A stretch of 64,000 bases of DNA from contig NC_019678.1 of NCBI RefSeq assembly GCF_000316665.1, positions 7,225,001 through 7,289,000 of the forward strand, in the 5' to 3' direction. This DNA comes from Rivularia sp. PCC 7116. Its GTDB lineage: Bacteria > Cyanobacteriota > Cyanobacteriia > Cyanobacteriales > Nostocaceae. Each line of letters opens with the position of its first letter. Position 1 is the stretch's first letter. Shown piece by piece: positions 26,254 through 33,838 of this stretch. The notes below the pieces were generated by a model. It did no database searches. It worked only from the letters and a program-made list of their open reading frames with translations, and was not told the DNA's origin. The translations under genes and the position numbers were made by a program.

Positions 26254-26847
26254 ATGGAAACAAAAGGCGATTTACCCCTTAGTTTTTTAAAAGATAAAAA
26301 TACATTACCAATCATTGAAGCATATTTTGAATTTGTTCAACTTAAACAGCTTTATCGTCAAGGTTGGCTGAATCAAGGTATATCACCTCAAAACTGTGAA
26401 AGCGTTGCAGAACATTCTTTTTGTGTAGCTTTGTTAGCTTTATTTTTAGCAGACCAATATTCAATCAAAGTAGATAGCGCCAGAGTAATTAAAATGGCAT
26501 TAATTCACGATTTAGGAGAAGTATATGCCGGAGACTTTACCCCCACAGATAATATTGATAAAAATCAGAAGTATCAATTAGAGAAACAATCTGTCGTCAA
26601 AGTTTTAGGAAAACTTCGCAATGGGCATGAGTGGATTGCGTTATGGGAAGAATACGAACAAGGTGAATCAGCAGAATCGCAATTTGTTAGACAGCTTGAT
26701 AAATTAGAAATGGCTTTACAGGCTAGTGTTTACGAGCATCAAAACAATCTAAATTTATCTGTGTTTTTTGCTTCAGCTAATCGCAGTTTATCTTCAGTCG
26801 AATTAAAGTTTATATTTAGTAATTTAGAATTATTGAGAGTTTCATAA
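26254..26847 (+). CDS. HD-domain hydrolase (YfbR-like 5'-nucleotidase)
   Basis: A metal-dependent phosphohydrolase of the HD superfamily. The metal ligands are visible as H in VAEHSFCVALLALFLA, the HD pair in MALIHDLGEVYAGDFTP, and the distal Asp in FVRQLDKLEMALQ. The arrangement resembles YfbR, which acts on deoxynucleoside 5'-monophosphates, and related HD proteins near 200 residues. The ATG at 26254 is a better start than the TTG three codons earlier. It converges with patX; a hairpin terminator lies in the 144-base gap. Confidence 0.85.
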   Translation: METKGDLPLSFLKDKNTLPIIEAYFEFVQLKQLYRQGWLNQGISPQNCESVAEHSFCVALLALFLADQYSIKVDSARVIKMALIHDLGEVYAGDFTPTDNIDKNQKYQLEKQSVVKVLGKLRNGHEWIALWEEYEQGESAESQFVRQLDKLEMALQASVYEHQNNLNLSVFFASANRSLSSVELKFIFSNLELLRVS

Positions 26848-26960
26848 ATATAAATCAGTCACTGAAAATATTCTTCAACAGATTCGCTTGATATTAAATT
26901 AGGATTTAATTTGCTTATTATAAATACTTGGTAGAGATATTTTGATAATTACTTACCAAA

Positions 26961-26982
26961 CCCCAATTAATTTGGGGCTTTT
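26961..26982 (+). terminator. Rho-independent terminator of the HD hydrolase gene
   Basis: CCCCAA, loop TTAAT, TTGGGG, then CTTTTT. It works on the plus strand; the minus-strand T-run is short, so it is a poorer terminator for patX. Confidence 0.75.
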
Positions 26983-26991
26983 TATATATTG

Positions 26992-27183
26992 CTAAGAATC
27001 AATCCTTGTATTGATGTATAAACGACCGCTACCACGATGATTTTTTCGTGGTTTTGGCGATCTAGTTTTTGCTTCTTGACGAATATTTAGTTGATTTTTA
27101 GGAGTTTGAAATATAGAATTTTGGATAAACGAAGGTGACGCTACTAAAATTAATAGCGATAAAACAGTGTATATAATTTTCAT
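26992..27183 (-). CDS. patX: PatX-like heterocyst-inhibition peptide precursor
   Basis: A 63-residue protein with a hydrophobic secretion-type N-terminus (MKIIYTVLSLLILVASPSF) and a basic tail containing HRGSGR close to the C-terminus (KPRKNHRGSGRLYINTR). This is the layout of PatX, the widespread cyanobacterial precursor of an RGSGR signal that binds HetR and blocks heterocyst formation in neighbouring cells. PatS, the other RGSGR protein, is much shorter and lacks such a clear secretion segment. The ATG at 27183 is preferred over an upstream Met at 27270, because the longer version would put a second hydrophobic segment in front and overlap the predicted promoter. An NtcA-type promoter lies directly upstream. 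Confidence 0.8.
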   Translation of the reverse strand: MKIIYTVLSLLILVASPSFIQNSIFQTPKNQLNIRQEAKTRSPKPRKNHRGSGRLYINTRIDS

Positions 27184-27224
27184 AGTCTTCGAGCCTATAT
27201 AAGAAAACTTAGGATTAATACAAA

Positions 27225-27268
27225 AACCTACATCCGTTATCACACTGATTACAAGTAAAATAGAATAC
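27225..27268 (-). promoter_or_regulatory. NtcA-type activated promoter of patX
   Basis: On the minus strand the sequence reads GTA-N8-TAC (27268-27255), then exactly 24 bases, then TAGGTT (27230-27225). This is the canonical GTAN8TAC-N20-24-TAN3T layout of nitrogen-control promoters in cyanobacteria. The -10 box is about 42 bases before the patX ATG, leaving a short leader. I infer activation by NtcA under nitrogen limitation; binding is not shown. Confidence 0.65.
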
Positions 27269-27270
27269 AA

Positions 27271-27611
27271 TATTTTTTTAATTACTGGGAATAAATTACT
27301 TTTTAATAGATCTTCTATTGTCGATAAGAATTAATGATATCCACGCACGATAAAAATATAGAGATACAAGCTTATTGCTTCTCTATATTGTTTTGAGTAT
27401 CAGTAAATTAAAGAAAAATTTAATAGACTATTGGTATGCTGGTAGTCTATTAGAGGCAAAGGTCGTAATAAAATAACTTCTGACTCGAAAATTTTAACTT
27501 CTAACAAAAGTAAATAAGCAAGAGCAAATTAGGTTTAAAACAGATAAAATAATTTATAAGTTATAATCTCAAATTTCCAATTTCAAACTCTGAACTCCTA
27601 ACTTTTTTAAG
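27271..27611. other. Intergenic region between patX and the short-chain dehydrogenase
   Basis: 340 AT-rich bases in a divergent gap. Apart from the patX promoter at its left edge I see no frame, hairpin with T-run or repeat array. Confidence 0.45.
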
Positions 27612-28463
27612 ATGCAAAGTGTTGTTGTGACTGGTGTTTCTACAGGCATCGGTTGGGGTGCGTTGAAAGTACTAAGCAGTAAAGGTATTCATATATTTGG
27701 TAGCGTTCGGAAGTCGGAAGATGCAGAACGTTTATCTACTGAATTTGGCGACAGTTTTACACCTTTAAGACTTGATGTTACTGACGAAAAATCTGTAGGT
27801 GAAGCTGCGGAACAAGTTCGCGAGCAAATTAATGGTAATAACTTGCTTGGTTTGGTTAATAATGCTGGAATTGCCATCGGTGGTCCATTAATGCATCAAT
27901 CTATTGCCGATTTTAGAAAACAAATCGAGGTCAATTTAACTGGACAACTAATTGTGACTCAGGCTTTTTTACCTTTATTGGGGACTGATTCTACTTTCCA
28001 AGGAAAACCGGGAAGAATTATTAATATCAGTTCTGTTAGTGGAAAAATTACGCCACCATTTCTTGGCGCTTATAGCGCATCTAAGTGTGGATTAGAAGCA
28101 ATTTCTGAAGCGTTACGTCGCGAACTAAATATTTATGGGATAGATGTAATTATAATTGGACCGGGTTCCATAGCCACACCAATTTGGGATAAGGCGGAAA
28201 AGATGGATTTTTCTCAATATGAAAATACTATATTTGCAGCTTCAATTCAAAAGTTTCTCGATTTCGCATTGAAAAAAGGACGTTCCGGTTATCCTGTAGA
28301 AGCCGTAGGAGAATTAATTTGGAAGACTTTGACTGTTGCAAAACCTCGGGTTCGCTATCCTATTGTTCCCAATCATTTCTTGAATTGGACGATTGCAAGA
28401 TTGCTTCCCAAACGAGTTGTAGATAATATCATTGCCAAGCAACTTGGTTTAAACCGCGATTAA
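27612..28463 (+). CDS. Short-chain dehydrogenase/reductase
   Basis: NAD(P)-dependent oxidoreductase of 283 residues. The cofactor motif is VTGVSTGIGWGALK, then NNAGIA, the active-site Ser in INISSVSGK, and the catalytic YSASK. The C-terminal extension (VGELIWKTLTVAKPRVRYPIVPN, LPKRVVDNIIAKQLG) is typical of the hydroxysteroid/retinol dehydrogenase-like subgroup. The true substrate is unknown. It stands alone, followed by a MITE-like repeat. Confidence 0.9.
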   Translation: MQSVVVTGVSTGIGWGALKVLSSKGIHIFGSVRKSEDAERLSTEFGDSFTPLRLDVTDEKSVGEAAEQVREQINGNNLLGLVNNAGIAIGGPLMHQSIADFRKQIEVNLTGQLIVTQAFLPLLGTDSTFQGKPGRIINISSVSGKITPPFLGAYSASKCGLEAISEALRRELNIYGIDVIIIGPGSIATPIWDKAEKMDFSQYENTIFAASIQKFLDFALKKGRSGYPVEAVGELIWKTLTVAKPRVRYPIVPNHFLNWTIARLLPKRVVDNIIAKQLGLNRD

Positions 28464-28479
28464 TCGCTATTGACAGTCC

Positions 28480-28618
28480 GGTTGGTGCGTGACACTAAAA
28501 ACATTATTAATACGTTCCTTCATTAATCAAAGTGTCACAGCAACGGCAATAAAGCGGGAAGAGAATCTACACCGCTTTTTGCCTCCCCTACAAAAAATGT
28601 ACCGGTTGCATAAGTCCT
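28480..28618. mobile_element. MITE-like element, family B copy 2
   Basis: About 139 non-coding bases sharing GGTTGGTGCGTGACA, the AT-rich centre, GTGTCACAGCA and the ending (TGT-CC-GTTGC) with the element at 26058-26183. Its right end TTGCATAAGTCCT matches the terminal repeat of the 50801-50894 element with one change. The left terminal repeat is lost, so this looks like a decayed copy. Confidence 0.65.
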
Positions 28619-28845
28619 AATAATCTGCAAATTTACCGAAAATATTGACGAAAAAACAAAGTTTTTGCTCACATATATTAGAGGATGTTTATAAAGTTAA
28701 TAACTATACTTTATTTGGCAGTTGAAACCGCACCTATATAGCCGAAACTCTTGATGATAACTAGTTGATTTTATTTGCCTGCTTACTTTTAAAACATCCT
28801 CTTGTATCGCAATCTTAATGTCTCACAAATGATTCAAGATTGTTA
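28619..28845. other. Intergenic region, nothing recognised
   Basis: About 230 AT-rich bases between the repeat element and the 3' end of the Arg/Tyr-rich gene. No terminator with a clear T-run is visible on the minus strand. Confidence 0.4.
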
Positions 28846-29190
28846 TTAATACCGACGGTAAGTACGATAACGACATACTCTACGGTTGCGTTTGTAATAG
28901 CAGGTGCGACGACGGTAAATCCGGAAGGGGCGACGGTAGCGACGGCGGTAAATCTTACGAACTCGATAGCGACGACGAGGGCGACGGCGGCGATAAACCC
29001 GACCACGGCGGTAAACTCGGCGAGTTCGATAACGTCCAGCCACTAACTCTTCTTTAGGTGTTTCTGATTGAATTTCTACTACAGATTTTTCGGCATTTCT
29101 TGAAATTGCTGCATTAACTGGAGGTGCTACTGATAATACAGTCGAAGTTGCAACTAATCCTAAAGCGGCAAATTTAATTAATTTTAACAT
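28846..29190 (-). CDS. Secreted Arg/Tyr-rich small protein
   Basis: A 114-residue protein of unknown function. It has a clear signal peptide (MLKLIKFAALGLVATSTVLS, cleavage after VNA about residue 27), then an acidic linker (EKSVVEIQSETPKEE), then about 62 residues in which roughly half are Arg and about a fifth Tyr, in R-Y and V-Y-R-R units (RVYRRGRVYRRRRPRRRYR). Two Cys near the end (RRTCYYKRNRRVCRY) could form a disulfide. The polycationic, aromatic tail suggests binding to an acidic polymer such as sheath polysaccharide or teichoic-like material, or an antimicrobial action; neither is shown. The opposite-strand frame here is only a shadow of the low-complexity repeats. The gene is alone, with no partner in sight. 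Confidence 0.7.
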   Translation of the reverse strand: MLKLIKFAALGLVATSTVLSVAPPVNAAISRNAEKSVVEIQSETPKEELVAGRYRTRRVYRRGRVYRRRRPRRRYRVRKIYRRRYRRPFRIYRRRTCYYKRNRRVCRYRTYRRY

Positions 29191-29677
29191 TAGATTTAAA
29201 ACCTCTGAATGCTTATATTTACATCAAATGATACATAAGCAGGTTTACAGTTTCTTAATAAGTTCTTGATTTGTGAGCTTTATTTGCAAAACTTATCTAG
29301 AAAGAGTCGATTATGTATTGCATCTTAACTGTAAAAACAACTAGACAAACGATTATTCCTTAATCGCTTAATAAAGTTTTTGTAAAGATTAGGAAAACAT
29401 ACTGATATATATAAAACAGTGAAAGTTGGGAGGTGGATAATTATTAGTTGAAAATGAGTTGCTGTTGAGCAAGTAGCAAGTTAGGGGCGTTGCTATGAAG
29501 TATGAATTAGATTTAATAGGCAGCCGAAACCCTTGTAGAGAGCGCTTGTATAATGCAACGTCTCAAACAACGTCAAATAAAAACTTCATATTTTGATTCA
29601 GTAACGGCAGAGTTTGAGAGTTTTGAATAATTTTCAACCCCCTATCCCTTATCACCACGTAAAATTAGGAAAATGCC
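29191..29677. other. Divergent intergenic region, 487 bases
   Basis: Holds the promoters of the Arg/Tyr-rich gene and of ttcA. A short frame at 29495-29596 (33 codons) lacks support. An 8-base inverted repeat TATGAAGT/ACTTCATA spans 29494-29591. Nothing else is evident. Confidence 0.4.
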
Positions 29678-30445
29678 ATGCAAACAACGCAAATTGACTC
29701 AAGAAAGCTAGAACAGAAACTGCGTGCAAAAGTTGGACAAGCAATCGGCGATTACAACATGATTGAAAATGGCGATCGCGTCATGGTTTGTCTTTCTGGT
29801 GGCAAGGATTCCTACACGATGCTCGATATTTTATTAACTCTGCAACGTAAAGCACCAATAGATTTTGAGATTCTAGCTGTCAATCTCGACCAAAAACAAC
29901 CCGGTTTCCCCGAACATATCTTGCCGGAATATTTGCAATCTTTGGGGGTTCCCTACCGCATCGTGGAAGAAGATACTTACAGTAGGGTAAAAAGAATTAT
30001 TCCTGAAGGTAAGACAATGTGTAGCTTGTGTTCGCGGTTGCGACGAGGTATCTTATATCGAGTTGCGAGGGAAGAAAGTGCCACTAAAGTTGCTTTGGGA
30101 CATCATCGCGATGATATTGTAGAAACTTTGTTTCTAAACATGTTTCATTCCCGAAGTCTTAAAGCCATGCCACCAAAACTCAAAAGTGACGATGGGGAAA
30201 ATACAGTAATTCGCCCTTTGGCATATTGTTCGGAAGAGGAAATTCAATCTTATGCATGTATGAAAAAATTTCCGATTATTCCCTGCAATCTTTGTGGCTC
30301 CCAAGAAAATCTACAGCGAGTCAAAATCAAGCAAATGTTACAAAGTTGGGAAAAAGAAAATCCCGGTAGAATTGATAGTTTATTTGGCAGCCTGCAAAAT
30401 GTTGTTCCTTCTCACCTTGCCGATACTAAATTATTTGAGTTTTGA
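29678..30445 (+). CDS. ttcA: tRNA 2-thiocytidine biosynthesis protein TtcA
   Basis: Thiolates cytidine 32 of certain tRNAs, using ATP activation and an iron-sulfur cluster. The PP-loop is SGGKDS at residues 40-45. Two CxxC motifs, CSLC (after GKTM) and CNLC (in [17 protein letters not shown]), bind the cluster. [16 protein letters not shown] is the conserved central helix. Length 255 fits. It acts in the cytoplasm on tRNA. The gene appears monocistronic and converges with the MazG-like gene with only 29 bases between. Confidence 0.93.
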   Translation: MQTTQIDSRKLEQKLRAKVGQAIGDYNMIENGDRVMVCLSGGKDSYTMLDILLTLQRKAPIDFEILAVNLDQKQPGFPEHILPEYLQSLGVPYRIVEEDTYSRVKRIIPEGKTMCSLCSRLRRGILYRVAREESATKVALGHHRDDIVETLFLNMFHSRSLKAMPPKLKSDDGENTVIRPLAYCSEEEIQSYACMKKFPIIPCNLCGSQENLQRVKIKQMLQSWEKENPGRIDSLFGSLQNVVPSHLADTKLFEF

Positions 30446-30474
30446 AAATTGAGAGAAACTCTTAGTTATTAATA

Positions 30475-30804
30475 TTATCGATTGTCACCACTACCTTTCA
30501 AAGTTCCTTTTGCTCTGCGATTTTCCAGCTTTTGGATATTCGCTTCTAAAACATCGTTAAAACTCAATCCTAATTCCTTAGCTAAAACAGCGACATACCA
30601 AGCGACATCGCCTAATTCTAGCTTTAGTTTTTCACGAGATTCTTCATCAAGAATAGAATTGCGATCGCGAATAACTCGCTTGATTAATTCCGAAACTTCT
30701 CCCGTTTCACCCGCTAACCCTATGCATGGATATACCCAGTTGTTTCCTTTATTGGGATATATGCCAAATTCAAAAACCCGTTCCTGGTATTTGTCAGCAT
30801 CCAT
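30475..30804 (-). CDS. MazG-like nucleotide pyrophosphohydrolase
   Basis: A compact all-helical MazG-type protein. The metal-binding signature is split as GLAGETGEVSELIKRVIRD (EExxE-like E-T-G-E-V-S-E) and LKLELGDVAWYVAVLAKEL (ExxxD). This family hydrolyses nucleoside triphosphates to monophosphate and pyrophosphate, often for housecleaning or to control alarmones. Start: the ATG at 30804 (MDADKYQERV) has AAGGCG nine bases upstream. The upstream Met at 30834 would add ten residues with little conservation value. The C-terminus (RRAKGTLKGSGD) is typical of the family. Confidence 0.85.
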   Translation of the reverse strand: MDADKYQERVFEFGIYPNKGNNWVYPCIGLAGETGEVSELIKRVIRDRNSILDEESREKLKLELGDVAWYVAVLAKELGLSFNDVLEANIQKLENRRAKGTLKGSGDNR

Positions 30805-30887
30805 AATAGAATCGCCTTGGTTTTTCTTGCACAACTTTGAATTATAGAATAAATTTTAACTACCCACTATTCAATTTTGTTCGCTGC

Positions 30888-33224
30888 TCAACAAGCAGCT
30901 TTCAAAATGGGAAAAGCAGTAGAATCAATTAAACTTGGTTTACCAAAGAAATAACCCTGAGCGTAATCAATTTTTAATTCTTGTAAAATATTGACAATCT
31001 CTTGGTTTTCTGCAAATTCTGCGATTGTTTTAACTCCAATTGCATCGGCTAAATAATTGATAGCCTGCACCATTGCTTTGGTAACTGGTTCTGTATGAAT
31101 TTCTCTAATAAATGAGCCGTCAATTTTTAAATAGTCTACAGGAAGATTTTTCAAATATGTTAGCGAGGACATTCCTTTACCAAAGTCATCCAGAGCGAAG
31201 CTACATCCTAAAGACTTAAGAGACTTGATAAACTTAGAAGCTTGAGACAAATTATTAATCGCGATAGTTTCTGTAATTTCAAAACAGAATATATGCGGAG
31301 GAAAGCTAGATTCCAAGAACTTTTGATACAAGTATTTCAGAAACTGGTTGTCATTCAGAGATGCACCAGAAATATTGATAGAGAAACAGATATTATCCCA
31401 ATTTGAAAACTTAGCATTGCTCAAATAATTGAATAAATTATCAATTACCCACAAATCAATTCTAGGCATCATTGAATAAAGGTTCGCGACTTCCAAAAAT
31501 TCTTCTGGAAACAGAACCTTACCGTTATCATCTATTAGTCGAATCAACACTTCATAGTGTATTTTATCGTTGTCTTTGTTTAAAGGAACAATGGGCTGAG
31601 TGTATAAACAAAATTTATTTTCGTCTAATGCTTTACGTAATTTTTTCACCCATAATAGCTGGGAATTCTTTCTCGATTTTTCTCTGGCTATATCATGAAT
31701 ATATATTTGTTCCCTATTACGCCCTTGTGCTTTCGCTAAATATAAAGCATGATCGGCAGCTTCTACTAATAACACGGGATTATCATCGCTATTAGGAATA
31801 GAACCAGCAATCCCCATACTGACTGTCACTGCTGAAGATACAGAAGAACTTGTATGAGGAATGTTTAATTCTTTTATTTTATTTCTTATCGCTTCTGCAA
31901 CTTTTAAAGCACCTCTAGCTGGAGTATAAGGCAAAATAATTACGAATGCCCCGCCACCATATCTGGCAACGCAATCAGCCGGACGTTTTGCGGTATTTGC
32001 AATCGCATCCGCAATCATTCGCAAACATTTGTCTCCTGCATGGTGCCCATAAGTATCGTTATAAGACTTAAAACAGTCAACGTCGCACATAATTATAGAT
32101 AACGGTGAAGGAATGCGACGTAAACGATTCCACTCTTGAATTAGCTTTTCATCGAAGAAGCGACGGTTGTAAACTTTAGTCAGGGAATCACACAAAGCCA
32201 GCTGTTTTAATTCTTTATTGGCTGTACTAAGCTGATTGCATAACCTTCCTTGTTGAATTCCAATTGCTAATTGATTTACCAAACGTTGGATAAATTGAAT
32301 TTCTTCTGATTTCCATTGTCTGGTTGTGCTGCATTGATGTACTGTGAGAAATCCCCATAAGAAAAAAGTTCGAGGCGCTAATACTCCGTCAGTTTCATCA
32401 CTTTTGAAAAGTATGGGTATCGTTAAAGCAGCTTTCACTTGAAAGTGCTGTAAATTATTCAAAGATAAACTATCTAAATTTGATGCCTCAATATCATCTA
32501 TTGCTTTAATTTCACCCCGGAGAAATAGAGCCTTTTCTTCTCTATCTTTAATAAAATATTTATGAGCAATGTTATCTTGCGGTATTTCTGATATTCCAGG
32601 CTGAACAACTTGTTGCTCTATATAACTATAAAGATTATCCAAACGACTGATAAGAACGCGATCGCATTTTAAATATTGCAAAATTTCTTTGGCAGCAGTT
32701 TTAATAACAAAATTAACGTCTAAGGAATCACGAATGCGCTCGGAAAGTTGAGACAAGAGTTTTTCTTGCTCTGCTTGCTGCTGTAACATAGCGTTTTGCT
32801 TAACCAAACTGTTACGCAATTTCTCCATATTGATATGGGTTTGAATCCGAGCAATCAATTCTTCTTTCTGAATTGGTTTGGTTACGTAGTCAACTGCTCC
32901 CAATTCAAATCCACGCACTTTATTAATACTATCTGACAAGCCAGTCATAAATATTACGGGAATATCTTTAGTGACGGAATTACTTTTTAACTGTCGGCAG
33001 ATTTCAAAACCATCTATACCAGACATCAAAATATCCAGCAAAATTAAATCTGGTTTACTATATTCTGCACTTTTAAGAGCATTTTTTCCGGTTTGAGCTA
33101 CTAATACTTTAAATCCAGCCGCACGCAAATAACTAAATAAAACGTTTAAATTATTAGGAGTGTCATCAACGACTAAAATAACTCCCTTATATTCATCCAC
33201 TAGATCATCTGGCTTATCGAGCAT
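30888..33224 (-). CDS. REC-GAF-GGDEF-EAL regulator of cyclic di-GMP
   Basis: A soluble 778-residue signalling protein. A receiver domain (about 14-130; VVDDTPNN, LILLDILM) with an intact phospho-acceptor site leads into a short helix, a GAF domain (160-330), a diguanylate cyclase-like domain (345-505) and an EAL domain (520-775). The cyclase signature is GGGAF (near residue 423) instead of GG(D/E)EF, so it is probably inactive or only binds GTP. The EAL site reads EVL near 555, and the other expected residues (ETET-type EITET, LDDFGKG, YLKIDGSFI) are present. I therefore expect c-di-GMP phosphodiesterase activity, controlled by phosphorylation and a GAF ligand. Its kinase is likely the hybrid encoded upstream, though no proof exists. 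Confidence 0.88.
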   Translation of the reverse strand: MLDKPDDLVDEYKGVILVVDDTPNNLNVLFSYLRAAGFKVLVAQTGKNALKSAEYSKPDLILLDILMSGIDGFEICRQLKSNSVTKDIPVIFMTGLSDSINKVRGFELGAVDYVTKPIQKEELIARIQTHINMEKLRNSLVKQNAMLQQQAEQEKLLSQLSERIRDSLDVNFVIKTAAKEILQYLKCDRVLISRLDNLYSYIEQQVVQPGISEIPQDNIAHKYFIKDREEKALFLRGEIKAIDDIEASNLDSLSLNNLQHFQVKAALTIPILFKSDETDGVLAPRTFFLWGFLTVHQCSTTRQWKSEEIQFIQRLVNQLAIGIQQGRLCNQLSTANKELKQLALCDSLTKVYNRRFFDEKLIQEWNRLRRIPSPLSIIMCDVDCFKSYNDTYGHHAGDKCLRMIADAIANTAKRPADCVARYGGGAFVIILPYTPARGALKVAEAIRNKIKELNIPHTSSSVSSAVTVSMGIAGSIPNSDDNPVLLVEAADHALYLAKAQGRNREQIYIHDIAREKSRKNSQLLWVKKLRKALDENKFCLYTQPIVPLNKDNDKIHYEVLIRLIDDNGKVLFPEEFLEVANLYSMMPRIDLWVIDNLFNYLSNAKFSNWDNICFSINISGASLNDNQFLKYLYQKFLESSFPPHIFCFEITETIAINNLSQASKFIKSLKSLGCSFALDDFGKGMSSLTYLKNLPVDYLKIDGSFIREIHTEPVTKAMVQAINYLADAIGVKTIAEFAENQEIVNILQELKIDYAQGYFFGKPSLIDSTAFPILKAAC

Positions 33225-33838
33225 AATACTTTAGATAGATATACATTACTAATTAGCAGTTAATTCTGAATAAGCTGAATTAAGAATTAACTGCTAAACA
33301 TGTAAATGCTTACATTAGGCAAAAAAATAAATGAGCTAGAGTAATTGCTTAATATTACGTAAAAATTTTTGTTTAGCTTTAATACAAAACGCTAAAGCTA
33401 AGCAATAATTCTATACGGGATTGGTACATTACAGGTCAGTTTATAACTTACATCAATATCAATAACTAGCTTGGAATAAATTTTTGGAGCAGTAGTACAA
33501 GTCTTCTAATAATGACACTAGAAGTCAGTTAAATTAGATTGATATCAATACTACTTGGTTATATATGCAGCAACATTTTTGTTTTGAACAGTTAGTTTAT
33601 CTCGCTTGAGCAGCTTCTATAGATAAAAGTAACTAGATAAAAGTTAGTGAATAAATTGTTGCTGGCACTGCTGTACCGAATCAAGAAATGCTATGGTTCC
33701 ATGCTCCTAATTTCAAAACATATATTTACAGGGTAAAATGTTTACATGTACAAAATGTAAGGTATATTACATTTTCATGTTCACAGTAATTTTACAGATA
33801 TTCAATAGTGAAAATACTGAATTACACCTAAGCGGATA
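33225..33838. other. 614-base intergenic region upstream of the c-di-GMP regulator
   Basis: AT-rich and without a supported frame. It carries a perfect 9-base inverted repeat, AAAATGTAA / TTACATTTT at 33752-33775 with a 6-base spacer, preceded by TTTACATGTACAAA. This could be a binding site for a dimeric regulator, but it is over 500 bases from the start of the downstream gene. Confidence 0.45.

Noticed and set aside
28840-29046. Open frame on the opposite strand of the Arg/Tyr-rich gene, with Thr/Ala/Val-rich product
   Set aside because: It is the mirror of a low-complexity Arg codon run; the real gene has a signal peptide and a start next to its promoter gap.
29495-29596. A 33-codon frame upstream of ttcA
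   Set aside because: Only a G-rich stretch before it, no conserved features, and it lies in a hairpin-forming leader.
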